This document shows, one piece after another, positions 1-10,800 of a stretch of DNA of 64,000 nucleotides. The stretch covers positions 17,713,953 through 17,777,952 of the forward strand of contig OY829668.1 of the NCBI GenBank assembly GCA_963691815.1, read 5' to 3'. The DNA comes from Echiichthys vipera. Its lineage: Eukaryota; Chordata; Actinopteri; Perciformes; Trachinidae. The notes under the pieces are model-generated. The model was not told the DNA's origin, did no database searches, and saw only the letters and a program-made list of their open reading frames with translations. Within the stretch, counting starts at the first letter, position 1. The number at the start of each line of letters is the position of its first letter. The position numbers and the translations under genes were made by a program.

Positions 1-1354
1 AAAAACATGTGCTAAAGTTCTCTCTTGAGAGCCCAAACATGTGCTAAAGTGCCCTCTAGGAGCCAAACATGCAAGAGTACCCTCTAGAAACAAAAATGTG
101 TGCTAAAGTGTCCTTGAGGAGCCTAAAAACGTATTAAGAAGTCCTCTACGAGCCAAACTGTTTGCAAAAGTGCCTTCTAGGAGCCTAAACACGTGCTTAA
201 GTGCCCTCTAGGAACAAAAACGTGTGCTAAAGTTCCGTTTTGGAAGCCAAAACTTTTGCTAAAGTGACCTCTAGAAACCAAAACTTGTGCTAAAGTGCCC
301 TCTAGGAGCCCAAACGCGTGTAAAAGTGTCCTCTACAAGCCAAACCCTGTGCTCAAGTGCCCTCTATGAGCCTAAACACGTGCTTAAGTGCCCTCTGGGG
401 GCCCGAACACATGCACAAGTGCCCTCTTTAAACCAAAACTTGTGCTAAAGTGTCCTCTAGTAGCCCAAACACGAGCTTAAGTGTCCTCTAGGAGAAAAAA
501 CTTTTGCTAAAGTTCCCTCTAGGAGCCTAAACACGACGTAAAGTGCCCTCTAGAAGCCCAAACGTGTGCTAAAGTGCTTTCTAAAGAGCCAAAACGTGTG
601 CTAAAGTGCTCTCTTAGGAGCCCAAACACATGCTAAAGTTCCCTCTAGGAGCCCTAACGTGTTACCAACACGTGCTAAAATTTACTCTTGGGAGCCAAAA
701 CGTGTGCTAAAGTTCCCTCTGGGAGCCAAACATGCTAGAGTATTCTCTAGAACCAAAACTTGTGCTAAAGTTCCCTCTAGGAGCCTAAACACGTGGTAAT
801 GTACCCTCTAGAAACCAAAACTTGTTCTAAAGTGCCCTCTAGGAGCCTTAAAACATGCTAAAGTTCTCTCTAGGAGCCAAAACGTGTGCTAAAGTGCTCT
901 CTTAGGAGCCCAAACACGTTGTAAAGTGCCCTCTAGGAGCCAAAACTTGATCTAAAGTGCCGTCTTGGAAGCCAAAACGTGTGCTTAAGTGCCCTCTAGA
1001 AACCAAAACTTGTGCTATTGTTCCCTCTACAAGCCAAAAAACACTTGTTAAAGTGGCCTCTACGAGCCAAACCCCGTGCAAAAGTGCTTTCTAGGAGCCT
1101 AAACACATGCTTAAATGCACTCTAAGATTACAAATGTGTGCTAAAGTGCCATCTTGAGAGCCAAAACGTGTGCTAAAGTGCTGTCTTGGAATCCAAAACG
1201 TGTGCTTAAGTGACCTCTAGGAGCCTAAACACTTGCTCAAGTGCCCTCTAGGAGCCAAAATGTGATCTAAAGTACCATTTTGGAAGCCAAAGCACGTGCT
1301 AAAGTGCACTCTTGGGAGCCAAAACGTGTGCATAAGTGCCCTCTAGGAGCCAAA

Positions 1355-3905
1355 CATGCAAGAGTACCCTCTAGAAACAAAAATGTGTGCTAAAGTGCCC
1401 TTGAGGAGCCTAAAAACGTATTAAGAAGTCCTCTACGAGCCAAACTGTTTGCTAAAGTGCCTTCTAGGAGCCTAAACACGTGCTTAAGTGCCCTCTAGGA
1501 ACAAAAACTTGTGCTAAAGTTATCTCTAGGAGCCTAAACATTTGCTAAAGTACCCTCTAGGAGCCAAAATGTGATCTAAAGAGCCTTCTTGGAAGACAAA
1601 ATGTGTGCTAAAGTGCACTCTAGAAACCAAAACCTGTGCTAAAGTTTCCTCTAGGAGCCCAAACACGAGCTTAAGTGTCCTCTAGGAGAAAAAACTTTTG
1701 CTAAAGTTCCCTCTAGGAGCCTAAACACGACGTACAGTGCCCTCTAGAAGCCCAAACGTGTGCTAAAGTGCTTTCTTGAGAGCCAAAACGTGTGCTAAAG
1801 TTCTCTCTTAGGAGCCCAAACACATGCTAAAGTTCCCTCTAGGAGCCCTAACGTGTTACCAACTCGTGCTAAAATTTACTCTTGGAATCCAAAACGTTTG
1901 CTTAAGTGACCTCTAGGAGCCTAAACACTTGCTAAAGTGCCCTCTAGGAGCCAAAATGTGATCTAAAGTACCATTTTGGAAGCCAAAGCACGTGCTAAAG
2001 TGCACTCTTGGGAGCCAAAACGTGTGCATAAGTGCCCTCTAGGAGCCAAACATGCAAGAGTACCCTCTAGAAACAAAAATGTGTGCTAAAGTGCCCTTGA
2101 GGAGCCTAAAAACGTATTAAGAAGTCCTCTACGAGCCAAACTGTTTGCTAAAGTGCCTTCTAGGAGCCTAAAAACGTGCTTAAGTGCCCTCTAGGAACAA
2201 AAACTTGTGCTAAAGTTATCTCTAGAAGCCTAAACACTTGCTAAAGTGCCCTCTAGGAGCCAAAATGTGATCTAAAGTGCCTTCTTGGAAGACAAAATGT
2301 GTGCTAAAGTGCACTCTAGAAACCAAAACCTGTGCGAAAGTGTCCTCTAGGAGAAAAAACTTTTGCTAAAGTTCCCTCTAGGAGTCTAAACACGACGTAC
2401 AGTGCCCTCTAGAAGCCCAAACGTGTGCTAAAGTGCTTTCTTGAGAGCCAAAACGTGTGCTAAAGTGCTCTCTTAGGAGCCCAAACACATGCTAAAGTTC
2501 CCTTTAGGAGCCCTAACGTGTTACCAACTCGTGCTAAAATTTACTCTTGGAATCCAAAACGTTTGCTTAAGTGACCTCAAGGAGCCTAAACACTTGCTAA
2601 AGTGCCCTCTAGGAGCCAAAATGTGATCTAAAGTACCATTTTGGAAGCCAAAGCACGTGCTAAAGTGCACTCTTGGGAGCCAAAACGTGTGCATAAGTGC
2701 CCTCTAGGAGCCAAACATGCAAGAGTACCCTCTAGAAACAAAAATGTGTGCTAAAGTGCCCTTGAGGAGCCTAAAAACGTATTAAGAAGTCCTCTACGAG
2801 CCAAACTGTTTGCTAAAGTGCCTTCTAGGAGCCTAAAAACGTGCTTAAGTGCCCTCTAGGAACAAAAACTTGTGCTAAAGTTATCTCTAGAAGCCTAAAC
2901 ACTTGCTAAAGTGCCCTCTAGGAGCCAAAATGTGATCTAAAGTGCCTTCTTGGAAGACAAAATGTGTGCTAAAGTGCACTCTAGAAACCAAAACCTGTGC
3001 GAAAGTGTCCTCTAGGAGAAAAAACTTTTGCTAAAGTTCCCTCTAGGAGTCTAAACACGACGTACAGTGCCCTCTAGAAGCCCAAACGTGTGCTAAAGTG
3101 CTTTCTTGAGAGCCAAAACGTGTGCTAAAGTGCTCTCTTAGGAGCCCAAACACATGCTAAAGTTCCCTTTAGGAGCCCTAACGTGTTACCAACTCGTGCT
3201 AAAATTTACTCTTGGAATCCAAAACGTTTGCTTAAGTGACCTCAAGGAGCCTAAACACTTGCTAAAGTGCCCTCTAGGAGCCAAAATGTGATCTAAAGTA
3301 CCATTTTGGAAGCCAAAGCACGTGCTAAAGTGCACTCTTGGGAGCCAAAACGTGTGCATAAGTGCCCTCTAGGAGCCAAACATGCAAGAGTACCCTCTAG
3401 AAACAAAAATGTGTGCTAAAGTGCCCTTGAGGAGCCTAAAAACGTATTAAGAAGTCCTCTACGAGCCAAACTGTTTGCTAAAGTGCCTTCTAGGAGCCTA
3501 AACACGTGCTTAAGTGCCCTCTAGGAACAAAAACTTGTGCTAAAGTTATCTCTAGGAGCCTAAACACTTGCTAAAGTGCCCTCTAGGAGCCAAAATGTGA
3601 TCTAAAGTGCCTTCTTGGAAGACAAAATGTGTGCTAAAGTGCACTCTAGAAACCAAAACCTGTGCGAAAGTGTCCTCTAGGAGCCCAAACACGAGCTTCA
3701 GTGTCCTCTAGGAGAAAAAACTTTTGCTAAAGTTCCCTCTAGGAGCCTAAACACGACGTACAGTGCCCTCTAGAAGCTTAAACGTGTGCTAAAGTGCTTT
3801 CTTGAGAGCCAAAACGTGTGCTAAAGTGCTCTCTTAGGAGCCCAAACACATGCTAAAGTTCACTCTAGGAGCCCTAACGTGTTACCAACTCGTGCTAAAA
3901 TTTAC
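1355..3905 (+). repeat. 665 bp higher-order repeat of Sat31
   Basis: The landmark CATGCAAGAGTACC occurs at about 1355, 2051, 2716 and 3381. Spacings are 696, 665 and 665 bp. The first copy is longer by one monomer (31 bp). The copies at 2051-2715 and 2716-3380 look almost identical by eye, including rare variants such as GTGTTACCAACTCGTGC. The fourth copy diverges near 3905. This indicates recent unequal exchange of a block of about 21 monomers. Confidence 0.9.
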
Positions 3906-4605
3906 TCTTGGGAGCCAAAACGTGTGCTAAAGTTCCCTCTGGGAGCCAAACATGCTAGAGTATTCTCTAGAACCAAAACTTGTGCTAAAGTTCCCTCTAG
4001 GAGCCTAAACACGTGGTAATGTACCCTCTAGAAACCAAAACTTGTTCTAAAGTGCCCTCTAGGAGCCTAAAAACATGCTAAAGTTCTCTCTAGGAGCCAA
4101 AACGTGTGCTAAAATGCTCTCTTAGGAGCCCAAACACGTTGTAAAGTGCCCTCTAGGAGCCAAAACTTGATCTAAAGTGCCGTCTTGGAAGCCAAAACGT
4201 GTGCTAAAGTGCTCTCTTAGGAGCCCAAACACATGCTAAAGTTCACTCTAGGAGCCCTAACGTGTTACCAACTCGTGCTAAAATTTACTCTTGGGAGCCA
4301 AAACGTGTGCTAAAGTTCCCTCTGGGAGCCAAACATGCTAGAGTATTCTCTAGAACCAAAACTTGTGCTAAAGTTCCCTCTAGGAGCCTAAACACGTGGT
4401 AATGTACCCTCTAGAAACCAAAACTTGTTCTAAAGTGCCCTCTAGGAGCCTAAAAACATGCTAAAGTTCTCTCTAGGAGCCAAAACGTGTGCTAAAATGC
4501 TCTCTTAGGAGCCCAAACACGTTGTAAAGTGCCCTCTAGGAGCCAAAACTTGATCTAAAGTGCCGTCTTGGAAGCCAAAACGTGTGCTAAAGTGCCCTCT
4601 AGGAG
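3838..4605 (+). repeat. 383 bp tandem duplication within Sat31
   Basis: The stretch starting with the CCCAAACACATGC monomer at about 3841 recurs at about 4224, an offset of 383 bp (about 12 monomers). The order of monomer variants is the same, including the GTGTTACC and GTGGTAATGTACC forms. It directly follows the 665 bp series. Confidence 0.8.
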
Positions 4606-5420
4606 CCAAACATGCAAGAGTACCCTCTAGAAACAAAAATGTGTGCTAAAGTGCCCTTGAGGAGCCTAAAAACGTATTAAGAAGTCCTCTACGAGCCAAA
4701 CTGTTTGCTAAAGTGCCTTCTAGGAGCCTAAACACGTGCTTAAGTGCCCTCTAGGAACAAAAACATGTGCTAAAGTTCCGTTTTGGAAGCCAAAACTTTT
4801 GCTAAAGTGACCTCTAGAAACCAAAACTTGTGCTTAAGTGCCCTCTAGGAGCCCAAACGCGTGTAAAAGTGTCCTCTACAAGCCAAACCCTGTGCTCAAG
4901 TGCCCTCTATGAGCCTAAACACGTGCTTAAGTGCCCTCTTGGGGCCCGAACACATGCACAAGTGCCCTCTTTAAACCAAAACTTGTGCTAAAGTGTCCTC
5001 TAGGAGCAAAAACTTTTGCCAAAGTTCCCTCTAGGAGCCTAAACACGACGTAAAGTGCCCTCTAGAAACCCAAACGTGTGCTAAAGTGCTTTCTTGAGAG
5101 CCAAAACGTGTGCTAAAGTGCTCTCTTAGGAGCCCAAACACATGCTAAAGTTCCCTCTAGGAGCCCTAGCGTGTTACCAACACATGCTAAAATTTACTCT
5201 TGGGAGCCAAAACGTGTGCTAAAGTTCCCTCTGGGAAGCAAACATGCTAGAGTACTCTCTAGAACAGAAACTTGTTCTAAAGTTCCCTCTAGGAGCCTAA
5301 AAACGTGGTAATGTACCCTCTAGAAACCAAAACTTGTTCTAAAGTGCCCTCTAGGAGCCTAAAATTGTGCTAAAGTTTTGTCTAGGAGCCAAAACGTGTG
5401 CTAAAGTGCTCTCTTAGGAG
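4604..5420 (+). repeat. Second copy of the 61-930 segment (offset about 4543 bp)
   Basis: Landmarks of the window start recur here in order at a constant offset: CATGCAAGAGTACC (68 and 4611) and GTTCCGTTTTGG (232 and 4775), both 4543 bp apart. The CGTGTAAAAGTGTC and GGGCCCGAACACATGC monomers follow in both. The 665 bp and 383 bp series lie between the two copies. Confidence 0.75.
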
Positions 5421-7098
5421 CCCAAACACGTTGTAAAGTGCACTCTTGGGAGCCAAAATGTGTGCTAAAGTGCCCTCTAGGAGCCAAAACTTGATCTAAT
5501 GTGCCGTCTTGGAAGCCAAAACGTGTGCTAAAGTGCCCTCTAGAAACCAAAACTTGTTCTATTGTGCCCTCTACGAACCAAAAAACACTTGTTAAAGTGT
5601 CCTCTACGAGCCAAACCCCGTGCAAAAGTGCTTTCTAGGAGCCTAAACACATGCTTAACTGCACTCTAGGATTAAAAATGTGTGCTAAAGTGCCATCTTG
5701 AGAGCCAAAACTTGATCTAAAGTGCCGTCTTGGAAGCCAAAACGTGTGCTAAAGTGCCATCTTAAGAGCCAAAACTTGATCTAAAGTGCCGTCTTGAAAG
5801 CCAAAACGTGTGCTAAAGTGCCCTCTAGAAACCAAAACTTGTGCTATTGTGCCCTCTACGAGCCAAAAAACACTAGTTAAAGTGTCCTCTACGAGCCAAA
5901 CCCCGGGTAAAAGTGCTCTCTATGAGCCTAAACACATGCTTAAATGCACTCTAGGATTAAAAATGTGTGCTAAAGTGCTGTCTTGGAATCCAAAACGTGT
6001 GCTTAAGTGACCTCTAGGAGCCTAAACATTTCCTAAAGTGCCCTCTAGGAGCCAAAACGTGATCTAAAGAACCATCTTGGAAGCCAAAGCACATACTGAA
6101 GTGCACTCTTGGGAGCCAAAACGTGTGCTTAAGTGCCCTCTAGGAGCCAAACATGCTAGAGTTTGACGTATAAAGTAGACGTATTAAAGTGGCCTCTAAC
6201 AACCAAAACTTTTGCTAAAGTGCCCTCTATGAGCCCAAATATGTGTTAAAAAGTCCTCTACGAGCCAAACAGTTTGCTAAAGTGCCTTCTAGGAGCCTAA
6301 ACACGTGCTTAAGTGCCCTCTAGGAGCCAAAACGTGTGCTAAAGTTCTGTCTTGGAAGCCAAAACGTGTGCTAAAGTGCTCTCTTAGGAGACCATACACG
6401 TGCTAAAGTGCACTCTTGGGATCCGAAACGTGCGCTAAAGTACCCCCTAGGAGCCCAGAAACATGGTAAAGGGCACTGTTGGGAGCCAAAACGTGTGCTA
6501 AAGTGCCCTCTAGGAGCCAAACATGCCAGAGTACCCTCTAGAAACCAAAACTTGTGCTAAAGTATCCTCTTCGGAGCCAAAACATGTGCTAAAGTGCCCT
6601 CTAGGAGCCAAACATGCCAGAGTACCCTCTAGAAACCAAAACATGTGCTAAAGTATCCTCTTCGGAGCCAAAACGTGTGCTAAAGTGCCCTCTAGGAGCC
6701 TAAACACTTGCTAAAGTGCCCTCTAGGAGCCAAAAACGTGATCTATAGTGCCGTCTTCGATGATAAAACGTGTGCTAAAGTGCCCTCTAGAAACCAAAAC
6801 TTGTGCTTAAGTGCCCTCTAGGAGCCCAAACACGTGTTAAAGTGTCCTCTAAGAGCCAAATCCTGTGCTAAAGTGCCCTCTAGTAGCCTAAACACATGCT
6901 TACGTGCCCTCTAGGAACCAAAACGTGATCTAAAGAGCCATCTTGGAAGCCAAGGCACGTGCTAAAGTGCACTCTTGGGAGCCAAAACGTGTGCTTAACT
7001 GCCCTCTAGGAGCCAAACATGCTAGAGTTCCCTCTAGTAATTAAAATGTGTGCTAAAGTTCCCTCAAGGAGCCTAAATACGTAGTAAAGTGCCCTCTA

Positions 7099-7147
7099 AC
7101 ACGTGTTTGGGCTCCTAGAGGGCACCTTAGCACAAGTTTTGGTTTCT
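7099..7147 (-). repeat. Inverted mini-segment of Sat31
   Basis: Inside the head-to-tail array, about 49 bp read in reverse. The plus strand shows ACACGTGTTTGGGCTCC, then AGAGGGCACC, then CACAAGTTTTGGTTTCT. Its reverse complement is ordinary Sat31 sequence (GAAACC, AAACTTGTGC, CCCTCTAGGAGCC, ACACGTGT), covering about one and a half monomers. Flanking monomers are in the normal orientation. It is the only inversion I noticed in roughly 47 kb of Sat31. Confidence 0.85.
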
Positions 7148-7559
7148 AAAGTGTACTCTACGACCCAAACCCTGTGCTAAAGTGCCTTCTAGGAGCCTAA
7201 ACACGTGCTTAAGTGACCTCTAGGAGCCTAAACACTTGCTAAAGTGGCCTCTAGGAGCCAAAACGTGATCTAAAGTACCATTTTGGAAGCCAAAGCACGT
7301 GCTAAAGTGCACTCTTGGGAGCCAAAACGTGTGCATAAGTGCCCTCTAGGAGCCAAACATGCTAGAGTACCCTCTAGAAACCAAAATGTGTGCTAAAGTG
7401 CCCTTTAGGAGCCTAAAAACGTTTCAAGAAGTCCTCTACGAGCCAAACTGTTTGCTAAAGTGCCTTCTAGGAGCCTAAACACGTGCTTAAGTTCCCTCTA
7501 GGAACAAAAATGTGTGCTAAAGTTCCGTTTTGGAAGCCAAAACTTTTGCTAAAGTGCCC

Positions 7560-7870
7560 TCTAGAAACCAAAACTTGTGCTAAAGTGCCCTCTAGGAGCC
7601 CAAACGCGTGTAAAAGTGTCCTCTACAAGTCAAACCCTGTGCTAAAGTGCCCTCTATGAGCCTAAACACGTGCTTAAGTGCCCTCTGGGGGCCCGAACAC
7701 ATGCACAAGTGCCCTCTAGAAACCAAAACTTGTGCTAAAGTGCCCTCTAGGAGCCCAAACGCGTGTAAAAGTGTCCTCTACAAGTCAAACCCTGTGCTAA
7801 AGTGCCCTCTATGAGCCTAAACACGTGCTTAAGTGCCCTCTGGGGGCCCGAACACATGCACAAGTGCCCT
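7560..7870 (+). repeat. 155 bp (five-monomer) tandem duplication
   Basis: The sequence around GCGTGTAAAAGTGTCC at 7606 recurs at 7761, an offset of 155 bp or exactly 5 x 31. Both copies include the TACAAGTCAAACC, CTATGAGCC and GGGCCCGAACACATGC monomers in the same order. Confidence 0.85.
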
Positions 7871-10800
7871 CTTTAAACCAAAACTTGTGCTAAAGTGCCC
7901 TCTAGGAGCCCAAACAAGTGTGAAAGTGTCCTCTATGGGACAAAATGTTTGCTAAAGTGCCCTCTTAGGAGCCCAAACACATGCTAAAGTTCCCTCTAGG
8001 AGCCCTAACGTGTTACCAACACGTGCTAAAATTTACTCTTGGGAGCCAAAACGTGTGCTAAAGTTCCCTCTGGGAGCCAAACATGCTAGAGTACTCTCTA
8101 GAACCAAAACTTGTGCTAAAGTTCCCTCTAGGAGCCTAAACACGTGGTAATGTACCCTCTAGAAACCAAAACTTGTTCTAAAGTGCCCTCTAGGAGCCCA
8201 AAAACATGCTAAAGTTCCCTCTAGGAGCCAAAACGTGTGCTAAAGTGCTCTCTTAGGAGCCCAAACACGTTGTAAAGTGCACTCTTGGGAGCCTAAAAAC
8301 GTATTAAGAAGTCCTCTACGAGCCAAACTGTTTGCTAAAGTGCCTTCTAGGAGCCTAAACACGTGCTTAAGTGCCCTTTAGGAACAAAAACGTGTGCTAA
8401 AGTTTCATTTTGGAAGCCAAAACTTTTGCCAAAGTGCCCTCTAGAAACCAAAACTTGTGCTAAAGTGCCCTCTAGGAGCCCAAACGCGTGTAAAAGTGTC
8501 CTCTACAAGCCAAACCCTGTGCTAAAGTGCCCTCTATGAGCCTAAAAACGTGCTTAAGTGCCCTCTGGGGTCCCGAACACATGCACAAGTGCATTCTTGG
8601 GAACAAAAATGTGTGCTGAAGTATCCTCTTGGGACCCAAATGTTGTGCTAAGGTGCCGTCTAGGAGCCAAACATGCTAGAATACCCTCTAGAAACCAAAA
8701 CGTGTGCTAAAGTTCCGTTTTGTAAGCCAAAACTTTTGTTAAAGTGCCCTCTAGAAACCAAAACTTGTGCTAAAGTGCCCTCTAGGAGCCCAAACACTTG
8801 TTAAAGTGTCCTCTACAAGCCAAACCCCGTGCAAAAGTGCTTTCTAGGAGCCTAAACACATGCTTAAATGCACTCTAGGATTAAAAATGTGTGCTAAAGT
8901 GCCATCTTGAGAGCCAAAACGTGTGCTAAAGTGCTGTCTTGGAATCCAAAACGTGTGCTTAAATGACCTCTAGGAGCCTAAACACTTGCTAAAGTGCCCT
9001 CTAGGAGCCAAAACGTGTTCTAAAGTGTTGTCTTGGAAGCCAAAATGTGTGCTAAAGTGCCCTCTAGAAACCAAAACTTGTGCTAAAATTCCCTCTAGGA
9101 GCTTAAACACGTGATAACGTGCCCTCTAGAAACCAAAACTCGCGCTATAGTGTTCCCTAGGAGTCCAAACACGTGTTAAAGTGTCCTCTAAGAGACAGAA
9201 CTTGTGATAAAGTGCCCCCTAGGAGCCAGAATGTGATCTAAAGTGTCGTCTTGGAAGCCAAAAAGTGTGCTAAAGTGCTCTCTAGAAAACAAAACTTCTG
9301 CTAAAGTTACCTCTAGGAGCCAAAACGTGTTCTAAAGTGTCGTCTTGGAAGCCAAAATGTGTGCTAAAGTGCCCTCTAGAAACCAAAACTTGTGCTAAAA
9401 TTCCCTCTAGGAGCCTAAACACGTGGTAACGTGCCCTCTAGAAACCAAAACGTGATCTAAAGTACCATTTTGGAAGCCAAAGCACGTGCTAAAGTGCCCT
9501 TTAGGAGCCTAAACATGTGCGAAAGCTCCCTCTATAAGCCAAAACGTCTGCTAAACTGCTTTTTTGGGAGCCAAAACGTGTGCTGAAGTGCCCTCTAGGA
9601 GCCCAAACATGTGTTAAGTGTCCTCTACGAGCCAAACCCTGTGCTAAAGTGCCCTCTAGGAGCCCAAACATGTGTTAAAGTGTCCTCTACGAGCTAAACC
9701 CTGTGCAAAAGTGCCCTCTTGGAGCCTAAACACATGCTTAAGTGCCCTCTAGAAGCCAAAACATGTGCGAAAGTTTCCATTAGAAGCCAAAACGTCTACT
9801 AAAGTGCTTTCTTGGGAGCCAAAACGTGTGCTAAAGTGCTCTCTCAGGAGCCAAAGCATGTGCCACAGCACGTGTTAAAGTGTCCTCTACGAGCAAAACC
9901 CTGTGCAAAAGTGCCCTCTAGGAGCCTAAACACATATTTAAGTGCCCTCTAGAAGACAAAACGTGTGCTAAAGTGCTCTATTGGGAGCCAAATCGTGTGC
10001 AAAAGTGCTCTCTTAGGAGCCCAAACACGTGCTAAAGTGCCCTCTAGGAGCCAAAACAAGTGCTAAAATGCACTCTTGGGAGCCAAAACGAGTGCTAAAG
10101 TGCTCTCTTAGGAGCCAAAGCATGTGCTAAAGTTCCCTCTAGGAGCCTAAACATGTGCTAAAGTGCCCTCTTGGAGCCCAAGCAAGTGCTAAAGTGCGCT
10201 CTAGGAGCCAAACATGCCAGAGTACCCTCTAGAAACCAAAACTTGTGCTAAAGTGCTCTCTAGGAGCCTTAACACTTGCTAAAGTGCCCTCTATGAGCCA
10301 AAACGTGTTCAAACGTACCGTCTTGGAAGCCAAAATGTGTGCTAAAGTGCCCTCTAGAAACCAAAACTTCTGCTAAAGTGCCCTCTAGGAGCCAAAATGT
10401 GATCTAAAGTGCTGTCTTGGAAGCAAAAATGTCTGCTAGAGTGCCCTCTAGGAGCCTAAACACGTGCTTAAGTTCCCTCTAGGAGCCAAAACGTGTGCTG
10501 AAGTGCGTCTTTGAAGCCAAAACATGTGTTAAAGTGCTCTCTTAGGAGCCCAAACATGTGATAAAGTGCCCTTTAAGAGCCAAAACACGTGCTAAAGTGC
10601 ACTCTGAGGAGCCAAATCGTATGCTTAAGTTCCCTCTAGGAGCCTTAACACCTGCTAGAGTACCCTCTAGAAACTAAAACTTGTGCCAAAGTTCCCTCTA
10701 GGAGCCTAAACACATGTAAAAGTGTCCTCTAGGGGACAGAACTTGTGCTAAAGTGCCCTCTAGGAGTCTAAACACGTGCTAAAGTGCCCTTTAGTAGCCA

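Noticed and set aside
5401..5625. Short ORFs in Sat31, with peptides such as GTLAHVLAPRGHFST or LKCPLGAQTRAKV (also near 14235, 17018, 18456, 33343, 42954, 46968, 50764 and 53126)
   Set aside because: They are translations of the 31-32 bp repeat. Two of three frames lack a stop, and 31 bp steps rotate the frame until a TAA in GCTAAAG is met. They are all below about 95 codons, exist on both strands, and have no domain.
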